Positions 1 through 8,666 of a DNA stretch of 51,102 bases are shown piece by piece. The stretch is from assembly GCA_026391715.1 (NCBI GenBank), contig JAPLDO010000231.1, positions 1-51,102 on the forward strand. The letters are read 5' to 3'. Positions within the stretch are counted from its first letter, which is position 1, and every line of letters starts with the position of its first letter. The notes under the pieces were generated by a model, which was given only the letters and a program-made list of their open reading frames with translations, did no database searches and was not told the DNA's origin. This DNA is from Bacteroidota bacterium. Lineage in GTDB: Bacteria; Bacteroidota; Bacteroidia; Bacteroidales; FEN-979. Both the position numbers and the translations under genes were made by a program.

Positions 1-132
1 TTCTGGACGTCAACCTTCGACGCCATCACCCAACGCGCAACAGCGAGAGGGTTGAATATTACAACCCTAAGCGTTTCAAGGTATGAAAGCGCCGAAGCAA
101 ACGCCTTTCCGGTGAGGTGCGTGAAATATTAA
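1..132 (+). CDS. C-terminal fragment of a FISUMP-domain surface protein (cut by window edge)
   Basis: The frame is open from base 1 and stops with TAA at 130-132. It encodes the last 43 residues of a Fibrobacter succinogenes major paralogous domain (FISUMP), beginning FWTSTFDAI and ending AFPVRCVKY. The first 119 bases are identical to 4783-4901, the end of the next-but-one reading frame, so this is the tail of a paralogue whose body lies upstream. The family occurs at the C-terminus of large secreted or surface proteins of Bacteroidota and Fibrobacteres; its molecular role is unknown. The function of the missing part cannot be judged. Confidence 0.8.
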   Translation, partial: FWTSTFDAITQRATARGLNITTLSVSRYESAEANAFPVRCVKY

Positions 133-151
133 TATAAAATTTGGCTTTTCT

Positions 152-2698
152 GTGACTACTGAATTTCAAATTCGCAAATTGACTTTCCACCAATTCAGGT
201 TTTGCTATTGGATCATCATTCTTTTATTCCCATTTATTTCCCATTCTCAGATTTCAATTCTTCCTGTTGCACCGGCTTGTCAAGGACAAACCATCCAGTT
301 ATCAGCCATAGTAACCGGCGTATATGGCACCGAAAGTTATTCCTTTGAGCAATTTCCTTATTCGCCTGAATCATATAATGGAGGAACGGCGGTTATTATG
401 ACAGACGACGACGTTTTTCCAGATGATAATATCGGACTTGAAATAGGATTTCCATTCTGTTTTCTTAATTCATCTGTTGAACATTTCTGGATTGGTTCCA
501 ATGGTTGGATCAGTTTTTTACCAGTCCAGCCTACAGCATGGCAACCATCAACGCTTCCTAATCCTGACGCGCCGAAATGCGCCATTTTCGCACCCTGGCA
601 GGATTGGAATCCGGAAGTTGGACCGCAGGCGGCAGAAGGTTACATTTTTTATAGAAGCGAGGGAGTCGCTCCAGACCGGAAATTAATAGTGATTTGGAAG
701 GATTGTCCATTGTATAACTGTGAAGACAGTACCGGACAGTTTCAAATTGTAATCCATGAAACCTCGAATGTTATTGACAATCATATCACAAGGAAACCAT
801 ATTGTGATTGGAATTCCAATATTGCTACGCAGGGTATTCAAAATGCATTGGGTACAGCGCCTGTTTACATTGCATTTGGCAGAAACCAAAATTCGTGGCA
901 GGTTTATCCCGGGCAGGAAGAAAGCACCCATTTTGTTCCCAGCGGAATTACATGGCATCAGGGAACTCCAACGGGCCCGGTTGTAGGCGCCGGGGATAAA
1001 ATTTTTGTGACTGCAACAGTTACAACAACCTATTGGGCTGTTCTTGCAGCATGTGATAATACTGGAAATTACCAGGATAGCGTTAATGTGATTATCAATC
1101 CTTTACCAGTTCCCACTTTTACAAGCGGCGACAGTGTTGTTTGCGAAAATGATACTAAAACCTATACTACCGAAAGCGGAGGAAATTACTATCAATGGGA
1201 GTTTACTGGTGGAACTTTTGTTGCCGGAGGCGATACCAACCAAAACTGGATAACTATTCAATGGACAGGAACGCTTGGTAATTCCGTTTCAATAAATTAC
1301 AGATCGTTTGAAGGTTGTGAAGCGTTGAATCCCGCAGTTCTGAATGTCACTGTTTCGCCATTCGACTTCCCGGTTATAAATAGTAGCGCCAATGAATATT
1401 GCGCAGAAACGGAAGTTACCTTTTCAACACAATCGGGAAAGACAAATTACACATGGGAGTACCTTTCTTCCGGGGCAGTTCTTATCTCCGGAGGAACGAC
1501 TACAGATAACACAATTGTTTTAAAATGGAGCGGTTCTGGGCTGAAAACGATTTCTGTAAATTATACCGATCCGGGAGGTTGCATCGGCGATCCGCCTTCT
1601 ACCAAATCAGTGACAATAAAAGCTGTTCCGGTTTTAGCGGGACCATTTTCAAAAACAATTTGTTCCGGTGAAAACACAGCGATAAACCTGGTTTCAAATC
1701 CGGCGGGGGCTGATTTTGCCTGGAACCTGCCGCCGCCAGGATGCTCGCCAAATATCGTTCTCTGTCCAACCGGATCTTCCACAGGAACATCAATAAATGA
1801 TGTGATTAGTATTAACGACTACAACCAGGGTTTGGTTGATTATCATATTACTCCATTACTTAACGGGTGTTCGCCAGTCAATCCGGAAACATTTTCAGTG
1901 GCTGTAAATCCAATTCCTTCCGTTACTTTTGATCCAGCCTCTTCAACGGCAATCTGCTCAGGGACTCCAGCCGCCATCAACTTTTTATCCCCGGTTCCCG
2001 GAACGATTTTCAATTGGTCGGTTCCATCTTTACCGCCGGGTATCACGATGATCAATACCTCCGGAACAGGCAATGTTCTGGAAACTATTCTGAACAGCTC
2101 TACAGCCCCGGTTACAGTCGTTTTCAATGTGACGCCACTGGCAAACAACTGTTCGCCGGCAAATCCTTCAACTTATCCGGTAATAGTAAATCCGATACCG
2201 TCAGTAACTTTTGACCCGACGTCTACCACTGTCTTATGCTCAGGTTTACCAGCCGTTATCCACTTTTTACCATCCGTTGCCGGAACGATTTTCAACTGGT
2301 CGGTTCCATCTTTGCCAACAGGCATTTCAATGACCAATACCTCCGGAACAGGGAATGTCAATGAAATCATAGTGAATACCACAAATGCCCCGGTTACTGT
2401 CGTTTTCGATGTTACGCCCGTAGCCAATAACTGTTCGCCGGCAAATCCTGCAACCTATTCGCTGGCTGTAAATCCGATACCTTCCGTAACTTTTGATCCA
2501 GCCTCTACTACAGCCGTCTGTTCAGGTACAGAAGCCAGTATCCTCTTTTTATCGCCCGTTGCCGGGACGGTTTTCAACTGGTCTGTTCCATTTTTGCCGC
2601 CGGGAATTTCAATGACCAATACCTCCGGAACAGGCAATGTTCTGGAAACTATTCTGAACAGTACAGTCGCCCCGGTTACAGTTGGCCTGTTGTTTTAA
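152..2698 (+). CDS. Large PKD-like repeat surface protein, N-terminal part (frameshifted)
   Basis: The predicted start is GTG at 152; no in-frame ATG lies upstream before the preceding stop. A signal peptide is visible (hydrophobic WIIILLFPFI, then SHSQ, about residues 19-33). Residues 35-320 form a beta-rich N-terminal region, followed by PKD-like Ig-fold repeats. Three copies of a 94-residue unit (282 bp) begin at 1907, 2189 and 2471 with NPIPSVTFDP. In the third copy the frame runs into TAA at 2696-2698, right after APVTV, and the protein continues in another frame (next entry). Joined, the two parts would give about 1,585 residues with a signal peptide and a C-terminal FISUMP domain. It is probably an exported adhesin or structural surface protein; ligand unknown. 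Confidence 0.75.
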   Translation: MTTEFQIRKLTFHQFRFCYWIIILLFPFISHSQISILPVAPACQGQTIQLSAIVTGVYGTESYSFEQFPYSPESYNGGTAVIMTDDDVFPDDNIGLEIGFPFCFLNSSVEHFWIGSNGWISFLPVQPTAWQPSTLPNPDAPKCAIFAPWQDWNPEVGPQAAEGYIFYRSEGVAPDRKLIVIWKDCPLYNCEDSTGQFQIVIHETSNVIDNHITRKPYCDWNSNIATQGIQNALGTAPVYIAFGRNQNSWQVYPGQEESTHFVPSGITWHQGTPTGPVVGAGDKIFVTATVTTTYWAVLAACDNTGNYQDSVNVIINPLPVPTFTSGDSVVCENDTKTYTTESGGNYYQWEFTGGTFVAGGDTNQNWITIQWTGTLGNSVSINYRSFEGCEALNPAVLNVTVSPFDFPVINSSANEYCAETEVTFSTQSGKTNYTWEYLSSGAVLISGGTTTDNTIVLKWSGSGLKTISVNYTDPGGCIGDPPSTKSVTIKAVPVLAGPFSKTICSGENTAINLVSNPAGADFAWNLPPPGCSPNIVLCPTGSSTGTSINDVISINDYNQGLVDYHITPLLNGCSPVNPETFSVAVNPIPSVTFDPASSTAICSGTPAAINFLSPVPGTIFNWSVPSLPPGITMINTSGTGNVLETILNSSTAPVTVVFNVTPLANNCSPANPSTYPVIVNPIPSVTFDPTSTTVLCSGLPAVIHFLPSVAGTIFNWSVPSLPTGISMTNTSGTGNVNEIIVNTTNAPVTVVFDVTPVANNCSPANPATYSLAVNPIPSVTFDPASTTAVCSGTEASILFLSPVAGTVFNWSVPFLPPGISMTNTSGTGNVLETILNSTVAPVTVGLLF
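1907..2682 (+). repeat. 282-bp tandem repeat array (94-residue PKD-like units)
   Basis: Units start at 1907, 2189 and 2471, exactly 282 bp apart. Each begins with codons for NPIPSVTFDP and contains FNWSVP and NTSGTGNV blocks. The first two units are complete; the third stays in register to 2682 and then diverges where the reading frame breaks. The high nucleotide similarity suggests recent duplication and makes the array prone to recombination or assembly collapse. Confidence 0.85.
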
Positions 2699-2712
2699 GT
2701 TCCAATGTTACT

Positions 2713-4914
2713 TTGCCCACAATTTCTTATAACTGGACAGTTCAGCCATTCGACAACCTTAATAATCCGACAACCTTAATCAGCGGTTTTGTCAGCCCCA
2801 ATGCAGGAAGTTCCATACCTGGTGAAAATCTTGTAAGCCTTCTGCTCAACCCCGGACACGTTACCTACACGGTAACCGCTACCTTTACGGCAAACAATCT
2901 GGGTTGTTCGGGAACGGCAAATACCTATATTGTTAATGTGGCGCCAAGTCCCACGGTTCAGCCATCCTTCATTTTTGATACAATTTGTTCCCAATCCCCA
3001 AGCCATAAAATTACTTTTTCGGCAAATGTGAGTCCGGTTACTTATGAATGGCATGTTGTTGATTCAACCGGAGTGACAAATTTTATTGCAATGGGAACTA
3101 CAGACTTTATCCCTGTTCAAACTACTATAAAAGCAACCGGGGCAACGCCGGGGCGTCTCAAATATCAGATTACGCCAATATATTCCGGCGGAGGTCTTTC
3201 TAATTGTCCGGGAGGTTTTTCATATTCAACAATCATCGTCAACCCATTGCCGGTGACGCCTATTATCACCGGAGGAACAAATCCCGTAGCGAGGCATACC
3301 GAATGTGAAAATGAGCAGGGAGTGAATTACAGCGTTAATTTTGTCGCCGGACATACATATACCTGGACGCTGATCGGAGCCGCAAATTTCACAGGACAGG
3401 GAAATAACTCTATATCGGTGAATTGGGGTCCTGCCGGATTTGGATCTCTTCAGGTAATTGAAACAGACCTTAACCTCCCGACAAATTGCTCATCCGAATC
3501 AGCAATTTTTAATGTCACCCTCATCCCGCGTCCAATACCCGCCATCACTGTAAATCCACCCAATACAAACGGAATCTGCCAGGGGCAAAGCGCCGTCTAT
3601 ACCACTGAAAGCGGCATGTCGGGTTATTCCTGGGTTATACCTGCGGGCGCTACAATTACAGGAGGCGGCATAACTACCAATTCCGTCACCCTGCGATGGG
3701 AAACTCCGGGGGCAAAAACTATCACCGCAAACTATAAAAATATCAACGGTTGTTACGGACTGGAACCCGGAGCATCAGTTACTGTTGTAGTTCATCCGCT
3801 TCCTGACGTTGCCATTTCACAACCTGTCGCATCCGCGATTTGCCAGGATTACCCGGAGCTTTACCTTTACGGAACGCAGATTATTGATCCGACTGCTACA
3901 TACAACTGGTCAATTCCGCTGGGAAACGGCGCCATTTCGCCAAATACTTCATCAAATCCCATCGAGGTAAAATGGCTCGCCTCCGGAAACGCTCAGTTGA
4001 AAGTAATTGCCACTACTGCCAACGGATGCATTGATGCGCTGACTATACCTATCGCCGTCAAAGCTAAACCGGCGGTTTCCTTTTCACCATGTTTTGATAA
4101 GGCTACAATTCTCAATGGAAATCCAATAAGGCTAAAGGGTGGTCATCCTCTCGGAGACAATGGAAAATACTATATCGGACAACCGTTTTTGAATCCGGCG
4201 ACATACTTCACGCCATCATCAATCGGCGTCAATAATATCTATTTTTCATACACAAATTACGATGGATGCATTACTGTAAGCGCTCCGGTAACAATTACCG
4301 TTCATAGTCCATCGGCATTTTTTTCTTATTGCGGCGGACTGATAACCGATATGCGCGAAACTCCGCCAAAAACCTACAAAACCGTTCAGATTGGTTCGCA
4401 GTGCTGGATGCAGGAAAACCTACGATATGGCTCTACTGTTTCATTTAATGAACCGCAAACGGATAACTGCATTTTTGAACGGAATTGTCTCTCTGCCGAT
4501 CCTGATTGCTCGGCTAATGGCGGTTTCTATCAATGGGATGAATTAATGCAATACGACGGCAGCGACCGGGCGCAGGGATTCTGCCCGCCGGGCTGGCATA
4601 TTCCTAATGAATCGGAATGGAATACCATGATCCTTAACGTATCCGGCGGAATGGGAGAGGGTGTTGCAGGATCTTTTATGAAAGATACGAATACCTATTA
4701 CTCCTTTAAAGGGAAACCGGCGGGAATTTTCTATCTCAATAACCTTCAGACATTTACCGGCTCATCGCTACGGGCGACATTCTTCTGGACGTCAACCTTC
4801 GACGCCATCACCCAACGCGCAACAGCGAGAGGGTTGAATATTACAACCCTAAGCGTTTCAAGGTATGAAAGCGCCGAAGCAAACGCCTTTCCGGTGAGGT
4901 GTGTTAAGGATTAG
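2713..4914 (+). CDS. PKD-like/FISUMP surface protein, C-terminal part of the same frameshifted gene
   Basis: This frame continues the preceding gene. In-frame codons upstream of 2713 read naturally (SSNVTLPTISYNW), there is no signal peptide, and the nominal TTG start has no initiation signal, so an independent gene is unlikely. PKD-like repeats fill roughly residues 1-530. The last ~200 residues are a FISUMP domain, recognised by TYKTVQIGSQCWMQENL, GGFYQWDELMQY, GFCPPGWHIP and the terminal AFPVRCVKD. The last 119 coding bases before the C-terminal tail (4783-4901) are identical to bases 1-119. It could be a real pseudogene, a phase-variable gene or an assembly error in the repeat region. Confidence 0.75.
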   Translation: MPTISYNWTVQPFDNLNNPTTLISGFVSPNAGSSIPGENLVSLLLNPGHVTYTVTATFTANNLGCSGTANTYIVNVAPSPTVQPSFIFDTICSQSPSHKITFSANVSPVTYEWHVVDSTGVTNFIAMGTTDFIPVQTTIKATGATPGRLKYQITPIYSGGGLSNCPGGFSYSTIIVNPLPVTPIITGGTNPVARHTECENEQGVNYSVNFVAGHTYTWTLIGAANFTGQGNNSISVNWGPAGFGSLQVIETDLNLPTNCSSESAIFNVTLIPRPIPAITVNPPNTNGICQGQSAVYTTESGMSGYSWVIPAGATITGGGITTNSVTLRWETPGAKTITANYKNINGCYGLEPGASVTVVVHPLPDVAISQPVASAICQDYPELYLYGTQIIDPTATYNWSIPLGNGAISPNTSSNPIEVKWLASGNAQLKVIATTANGCIDALTIPIAVKAKPAVSFSPCFDKATILNGNPIRLKGGHPLGDNGKYYIGQPFLNPATYFTPSSIGVNNIYFSYTNYDGCITVSAPVTITVHSPSAFFSYCGGLITDMRETPPKTYKTVQIGSQCWMQENLRYGSTVSFNEPQTDNCIFERNCLSADPDCSANGGFYQWDELMQYDGSDRAQGFCPPGWHIPNESEWNTMILNVSGGMGEGVAGSFMKDTNTYYSFKGKPAGIFYLNNLQTFTGSSLRATFFWTSTFDAITQRATARGLNITTLSVSRYESAEANAFPVRCVKD

Positions 4915-4959
4915 CAGTTATTTACTTGTATCTTTACAAAATAATTTGAAAGCGGTGAG

Positions 4960-7341
4960 ATGAGAATTTTACAGCAATACAGGTTGTTATTGCTTACGAT
5001 ATTTGTTGTTTCCTTAACGTCTGGAATTCAAAGTCAGGTAGTTGTAACCGAAGGAACCACCATCGGATTAACCCCTTTGCAGTTTGTTGAGACTTATTTG
5101 GTTGGCTCTGGCGTCTCAGTTTCAAATGCACTCTATAACGGATCGGATGAACCACTCAACAGCATAAACCGGATTCCATTGAAATACCGTGACCAGATAG
5201 GTTCTTTCACAGATCCCGGAGGAGCGCAGGCGCAACTTGGCATAGGTGGCGGGGTCATTTTATCAACCGGCTATACAAGTAAAGCTATAGCCGGAAATTA
5301 TCCGGATGATAATATGTGGGGAACTTCTCCTGGTGAAAGCGACCCGGATCTTGTAATTCTGGCTGGAGGCTCGGCAATTAATGATAAATCAGTCCTTGAA
5401 TTTGATTTTGTCCCTCAAACGGATATTATGACATTCAGGTATGTTTTCGGTTCAATTGAATTTGATGGTTTTTGTTCTTCAATAAATGACGCCTTCGGAC
5501 TTTTCCTTAGCGGACCCGGAATTTCCGGTGGACTTGGTTTTGCCAATGATGCAGTAAATATTGCCTTGTTGCCAAATAGCGCCAATTATGTGAACATCTT
5601 TAACATCTGTGCCGCCGACTATGGAAACCTCGGATTAGGCATTTACTCCTGGTGGAATCTTAAAAAGGATTACTTCTCCTATAATCGGCTAACTTATGTT
5701 TTCACCGCAAGTTATACAGTACAATGCAATCAAAGCTATCACATGAAATTCGCTATCGGCGACGCCTCCGACGGGGTTCTTGATTCTGGCGTTTTCCTGG
5801 AACAGAACAGTTTTTCCAGCAATAATGTGACCAGTTCCGCCTCCTTTTCAAATCCACTCACGGGACAGTTGCTGATTGAAGGGTGCTGTAATACTTCCCT
5901 TATTTATTCAGTCCCTCAGGCTCCAACTTCGGATCTAATTATTGATTTGGCAATCCATCCTTCAGGAACTGCCTCTCAGGCTGATATTCTGCCGAATCCA
6001 TTTCCGGTTCATGCTGTCATTCTTGCGGGACAATTACAAACGACCCCGATTTTGATAATTCCTGTTCAAGACGCCATGCCCGAACCAATGGAAAACCTGG
6101 TAATCAAAGGATCAACACTTATTTGCAATATCAGCGCTTCAATAACCAATGAATTTTTTATAAAAGATTATAATCCGCTCACGGTTGATATGAGCAATGT
6201 AACGATTTGCGATGGGGCGTCGGTCACGCTGACGCCCAGTGTTTCCGGAGGTCAACCTGTTCTGCCCGACAACAATTACATTTACCTTTGGAGTACTGGA
6301 GACACTACAACATCCATTGCTGTAACCCCTCCTTTTGGTCATCATTTGTATTCAGTTACTGTTACAGACGCCTGTAGCCAGTTGGCAATCAGAGAAATTT
6401 CTGTGGATGTCGGGACTACGCCGGTCCCAGCGGGTCCAATTTCCGGAACCGATACTATTTGTACGCCTGCAAACGGATTAACTTATGAGATTCCGGTTAT
6501 CACAGGCGCTGATAGTTATATCTGGATATTGCCGTCAGGTTCCACCATAACTGCGGGAAATAATACAAACTCGATTACTGTTGATTTTAACGAAACCACA
6601 GCTTCGGGGCTGATCAGCGTTCATGGCCATAGTAATTTTTGTGGCGACGGAATGTCGTCAAATCTGAATCTTTTTATCAACCCTTCAGCGCCTGCCGCCG
6701 GCGCCATCACAGGTCCGCTTAATCCGGTTTGCCAGGGGACAACAGCTTATACCTATTCTATCGAGCCATTAAACTTTATCTCAAGCTATGAATGGACTGT
6801 TCCCACCGGAGTTACCATTCTTTCAGGGGCAAATACCAATCAGATTACATGTACTTTCGGAACTACCGCAGTGAGCGGCGATATCAAAGTGCGCGGCTTT
6901 AATTCCGATTGCGGATTCGGTCAGCAGTCTGTTAAGCCAGTCATCGTTAATCCCTTACCAGGAGCCGCCGGAATCATCGGCAGCATAAACGGAAATACAT
7001 TCTGTAAACCACAAACGGGAGCGATGTTTGAAGTTTCTTCGATTCCCAACGCATCAAACTACTTATGGATTTACACCGGATTAACAGGGCAAGTGACCAA
7101 CAACGGCGCCCAGTTCTTCATTGACTTCACCGCATCATCCTCATCTGGAGTTCTATACCGGACCTGGCGTTCAGGAACCATTTCCGGGCGTTTTTACATT
7201 CAATCCTGCCGACAACGGCGTTACAGGCGGAAGCGCTACTCTTGGAGTCGGACATACTGTCGTTTACCGATATACCAATACCTACAATTGTTTCGGCGAG
7301 AAAACTTTTATCATATCGGTTTTCAGTTCAAACGCCAATAA
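4960..7341 (+). CDS. Choice-of-anchor L / PKD-like surface protein, N-terminal part (frameshifted)
   Basis: The ATG at 4960 begins a clear signal peptide (LLLLTIFVVSLTSG, then IQSQ). Residues about 30-300 match the choice-of-anchor L domain seen in secreted Bacteroidota proteins: an early GTTIGLTPLQFVETYLVGSG block, then GGVILSTGY, DKSVLEFDFVPQTDIMTFRYVFGS and the DAFGLFLSGP motif. PKD-like domains follow to about residue 730. Sense coding ends near 7150 (TASSSSGVL). Beyond that this frame turns into an arginine-rich non-protein-like tail (RRYRRKRYSW), while normal coding continues in the overlapping frame of the next entry. It is predicted to be exported and surface-exposed; substrate unknown. 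Confidence 0.75.
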   Translation: MRILQQYRLLLLTIFVVSLTSGIQSQVVVTEGTTIGLTPLQFVETYLVGSGVSVSNALYNGSDEPLNSINRIPLKYRDQIGSFTDPGGAQAQLGIGGGVILSTGYTSKAIAGNYPDDNMWGTSPGESDPDLVILAGGSAINDKSVLEFDFVPQTDIMTFRYVFGSIEFDGFCSSINDAFGLFLSGPGISGGLGFANDAVNIALLPNSANYVNIFNICAADYGNLGLGIYSWWNLKKDYFSYNRLTYVFTASYTVQCNQSYHMKFAIGDASDGVLDSGVFLEQNSFSSNNVTSSASFSNPLTGQLLIEGCCNTSLIYSVPQAPTSDLIIDLAIHPSGTASQADILPNPFPVHAVILAGQLQTTPILIIPVQDAMPEPMENLVIKGSTLICNISASITNEFFIKDYNPLTVDMSNVTICDGASVTLTPSVSGGQPVLPDNNYIYLWSTGDTTTSIAVTPPFGHHLYSVTVTDACSQLAIREISVDVGTTPVPAGPISGTDTICTPANGLTYEIPVITGADSYIWILPSGSTITAGNNTNSITVDFNETTASGLISVHGHSNFCGDGMSSNLNLFINPSAPAAGAITGPLNPVCQGTTAYTYSIEPLNFISSYEWTVPTGVTILSGANTNQITCTFGTTAVSGDIKVRGFNSDCGFGQQSVKPVIVNPLPGAAGIIGSINGNTFCKPQTGAMFEVSSIPNASNYLWIYTGLTGQVTNNGAQFFIDFTASSSSGVLYRTWRSGTISGRFYIQSCRQRRYRRKRYSWSRTYCRLPIYQYLQLFRRENFYHIGFQFKRQ

Positions 7342-7936
7342 TCCCTGTCCGGGAATGATCAAAGATGTACGCGACGATAAAACATATCAGACATTTAATG
7401 TTGGAACCGGCGAAAATTCACGATGCTGGACCGCCGTCAACCTCGGTTATGGCGCTTTCACTAACCAATTGGTTCCGCAAACAGATAACTGCCTTCCTGA
7501 AAAATATTGCAGGAATAACGAGTCGTCGCTATGTGATTCCAGTGGCGGATTCTACCAGTGGGATGAGATGATGCAGTATCAGCAAACTGGCACATATCAG
7601 GATTTATGTATGCCTGGCTGGCATGTTGCCACAACAACCGAATGGCAGATGTTGATAGATTTTTCACTCGGCAATGGCATTGCAGGTAATTTTCTAAAAG
7701 ATATGCTTCCTGCAACTGGATTTCACGGCGTACCTTATGGCGTTTACTATATGAATAACGCGTGGTCACATTTTTCCGGGTCTGACCAGGGAACAATGTA
7801 TTGGACAGCCGAACCGATAACAACAAATTCCGCTGTTGCGCGGGGTCTCAATACAATCAACTCCGGCGTTTCGTTTTATCCTTCAAGCCGCGCCAACGCC
7901 TTTCCGGTGAGGTGCGTGAAAAATCTCACACCCTGA
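7121..7936 (+). CDS. FISUMP-domain C-terminal part of the preceding frameshifted gene
   Basis: This frame carries the continuation of the choice-of-anchor L protein. From about 7154 it reads YTGPGVQEPFPGVFTFNPAD, then GEKTFIISV, then a complete FISUMP domain (TYQTFNVG, CWTAVNLGYG, GGFYQWDEMMQY, LCMPGWHVATTTEW, terminal AFPVRCVKN). There is no signal peptide and the TTG at 7121 is not a convincing start. The 221-bp overlap with the previous frame is the signature of a +1 shift near 7150-7156. The FISUMP domain is diverged from the two identical upstream copies but keeps the same cysteine and tryptophan pattern. Confidence 0.75.
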   Translation: MTSPHHPHLEFYTGPGVQEPFPGVFTFNPADNGVTGGSATLGVGHTVVYRYTNTYNCFGEKTFIISVFSSNANNPCPGMIKDVRDDKTYQTFNVGTGENSRCWTAVNLGYGAFTNQLVPQTDNCLPEKYCRNNESSLCDSSGGFYQWDEMMQYQQTGTYQDLCMPGWHVATTTEWQMLIDFSLGNGIAGNFLKDMLPATGFHGVPYGVYYMNNAWSHFSGSDQGTMYWTAEPITTNSAVARGLNTINSGVSFYPSSRANAFPVRCVKNLTP

Positions 7937-7979
7937 TGGGCAGCCACTTCGCTAACGTTATTCAACTAACAATTCAGCT

Positions 7980-8663
7980 ATGAAAGTATTACTCATCGAA
8001 GACGAACCTCAGTTGTCGCAAGACATCAGCGAATATCTTTACAAAGAGAAATTTTTATGCGAGGTTGTCCCCAATTTCGAGGATGCTCATGAAAAAATCA
8101 ACCTTTACCAATATGATTGTGTAATTGTTGATATCGGACTGCCGGATGGTAACGGATTGGATATAATCAGAAGTTTGAAAAAAAACGGGTCGGAAACCGG
8201 AATCATCATCATTTCTGCAAAAAATTCTCTTGACGATAAAATCACCGGGCTTGAAATCGGCGCCGACGATTACCTCACCAAGCCCTTTCACCTTTCCGAA
8301 CTCAATGCCAGGATAAAATCAATCATCCGAAGAAGAAGTTTTGGCGGTGCAAATGAAATTATCTTTAATGAAATCCGTATCCTGCCCGAACAGATGGAGG
8401 CAATGGTAAACGGTCAATCGCTCGGTTTGACAAAAAAAGAATACGATCTGCTCATCTTTTTCATTTCCAATAAAGAACGGGTTCTTACGCGGGAAGCCAT
8501 TGCCGAACATCTTTGGGGAGATCAGATGGATATGGCAGATTCCTTTGATTTTATCTATACTCATATTAAAAACATCAGGAAAAAAATTATTGACAAAGGC
8601 GGAGAAGATTATATCCACACGATATACGGAATGGGATATAAATTCACTGAAATTCCAGGTTAA
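7980..8663 (+). CDS. OmpR/PhoB-family response regulator
   Basis: It is a 227-residue cytoplasmic response regulator. The receiver domain (1-115) has the acidic pair E7/D8, the phospho-acceptor D51 (VIVDIGLPDG) and K101 in the LTKPF motif. The C-terminal winged-helix DNA-binding domain (about 125-225) has LTKKEYDLL and the terminal IHTIYGMGYKF, typical of Trans_reg_C. The gene is followed after 3 bases by its sensor kinase and then by a small periplasmic protein, so the three probably form an operon. Its targets cannot be read from sequence; the adjacent surface proteins or the PepSY-like gene are candidates only by proximity. Confidence 0.95.
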   Translation: MKVLLIEDEPQLSQDISEYLYKEKFLCEVVPNFEDAHEKINLYQYDCVIVDIGLPDGNGLDIIRSLKKNGSETGIIIISAKNSLDDKITGLEIGADDYLTKPFHLSELNARIKSIIRRRSFGGANEIIFNEIRILPEQMEAMVNGQSLGLTKKEYDLLIFFISNKERVLTREAIAEHLWGDQMDMADSFDFIYTHIKNIRKKIIDKGGEDYIHTIYGMGYKFTEIPG

Positions 8664-8666
8664 CCG

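Noticed and set aside
1843-2637. Minus-strand frames of 60-101 residues in the repeat region
   Set aside because: They recur with the 282-bp repeats and are shadows of the plus-strand PKD-like units.
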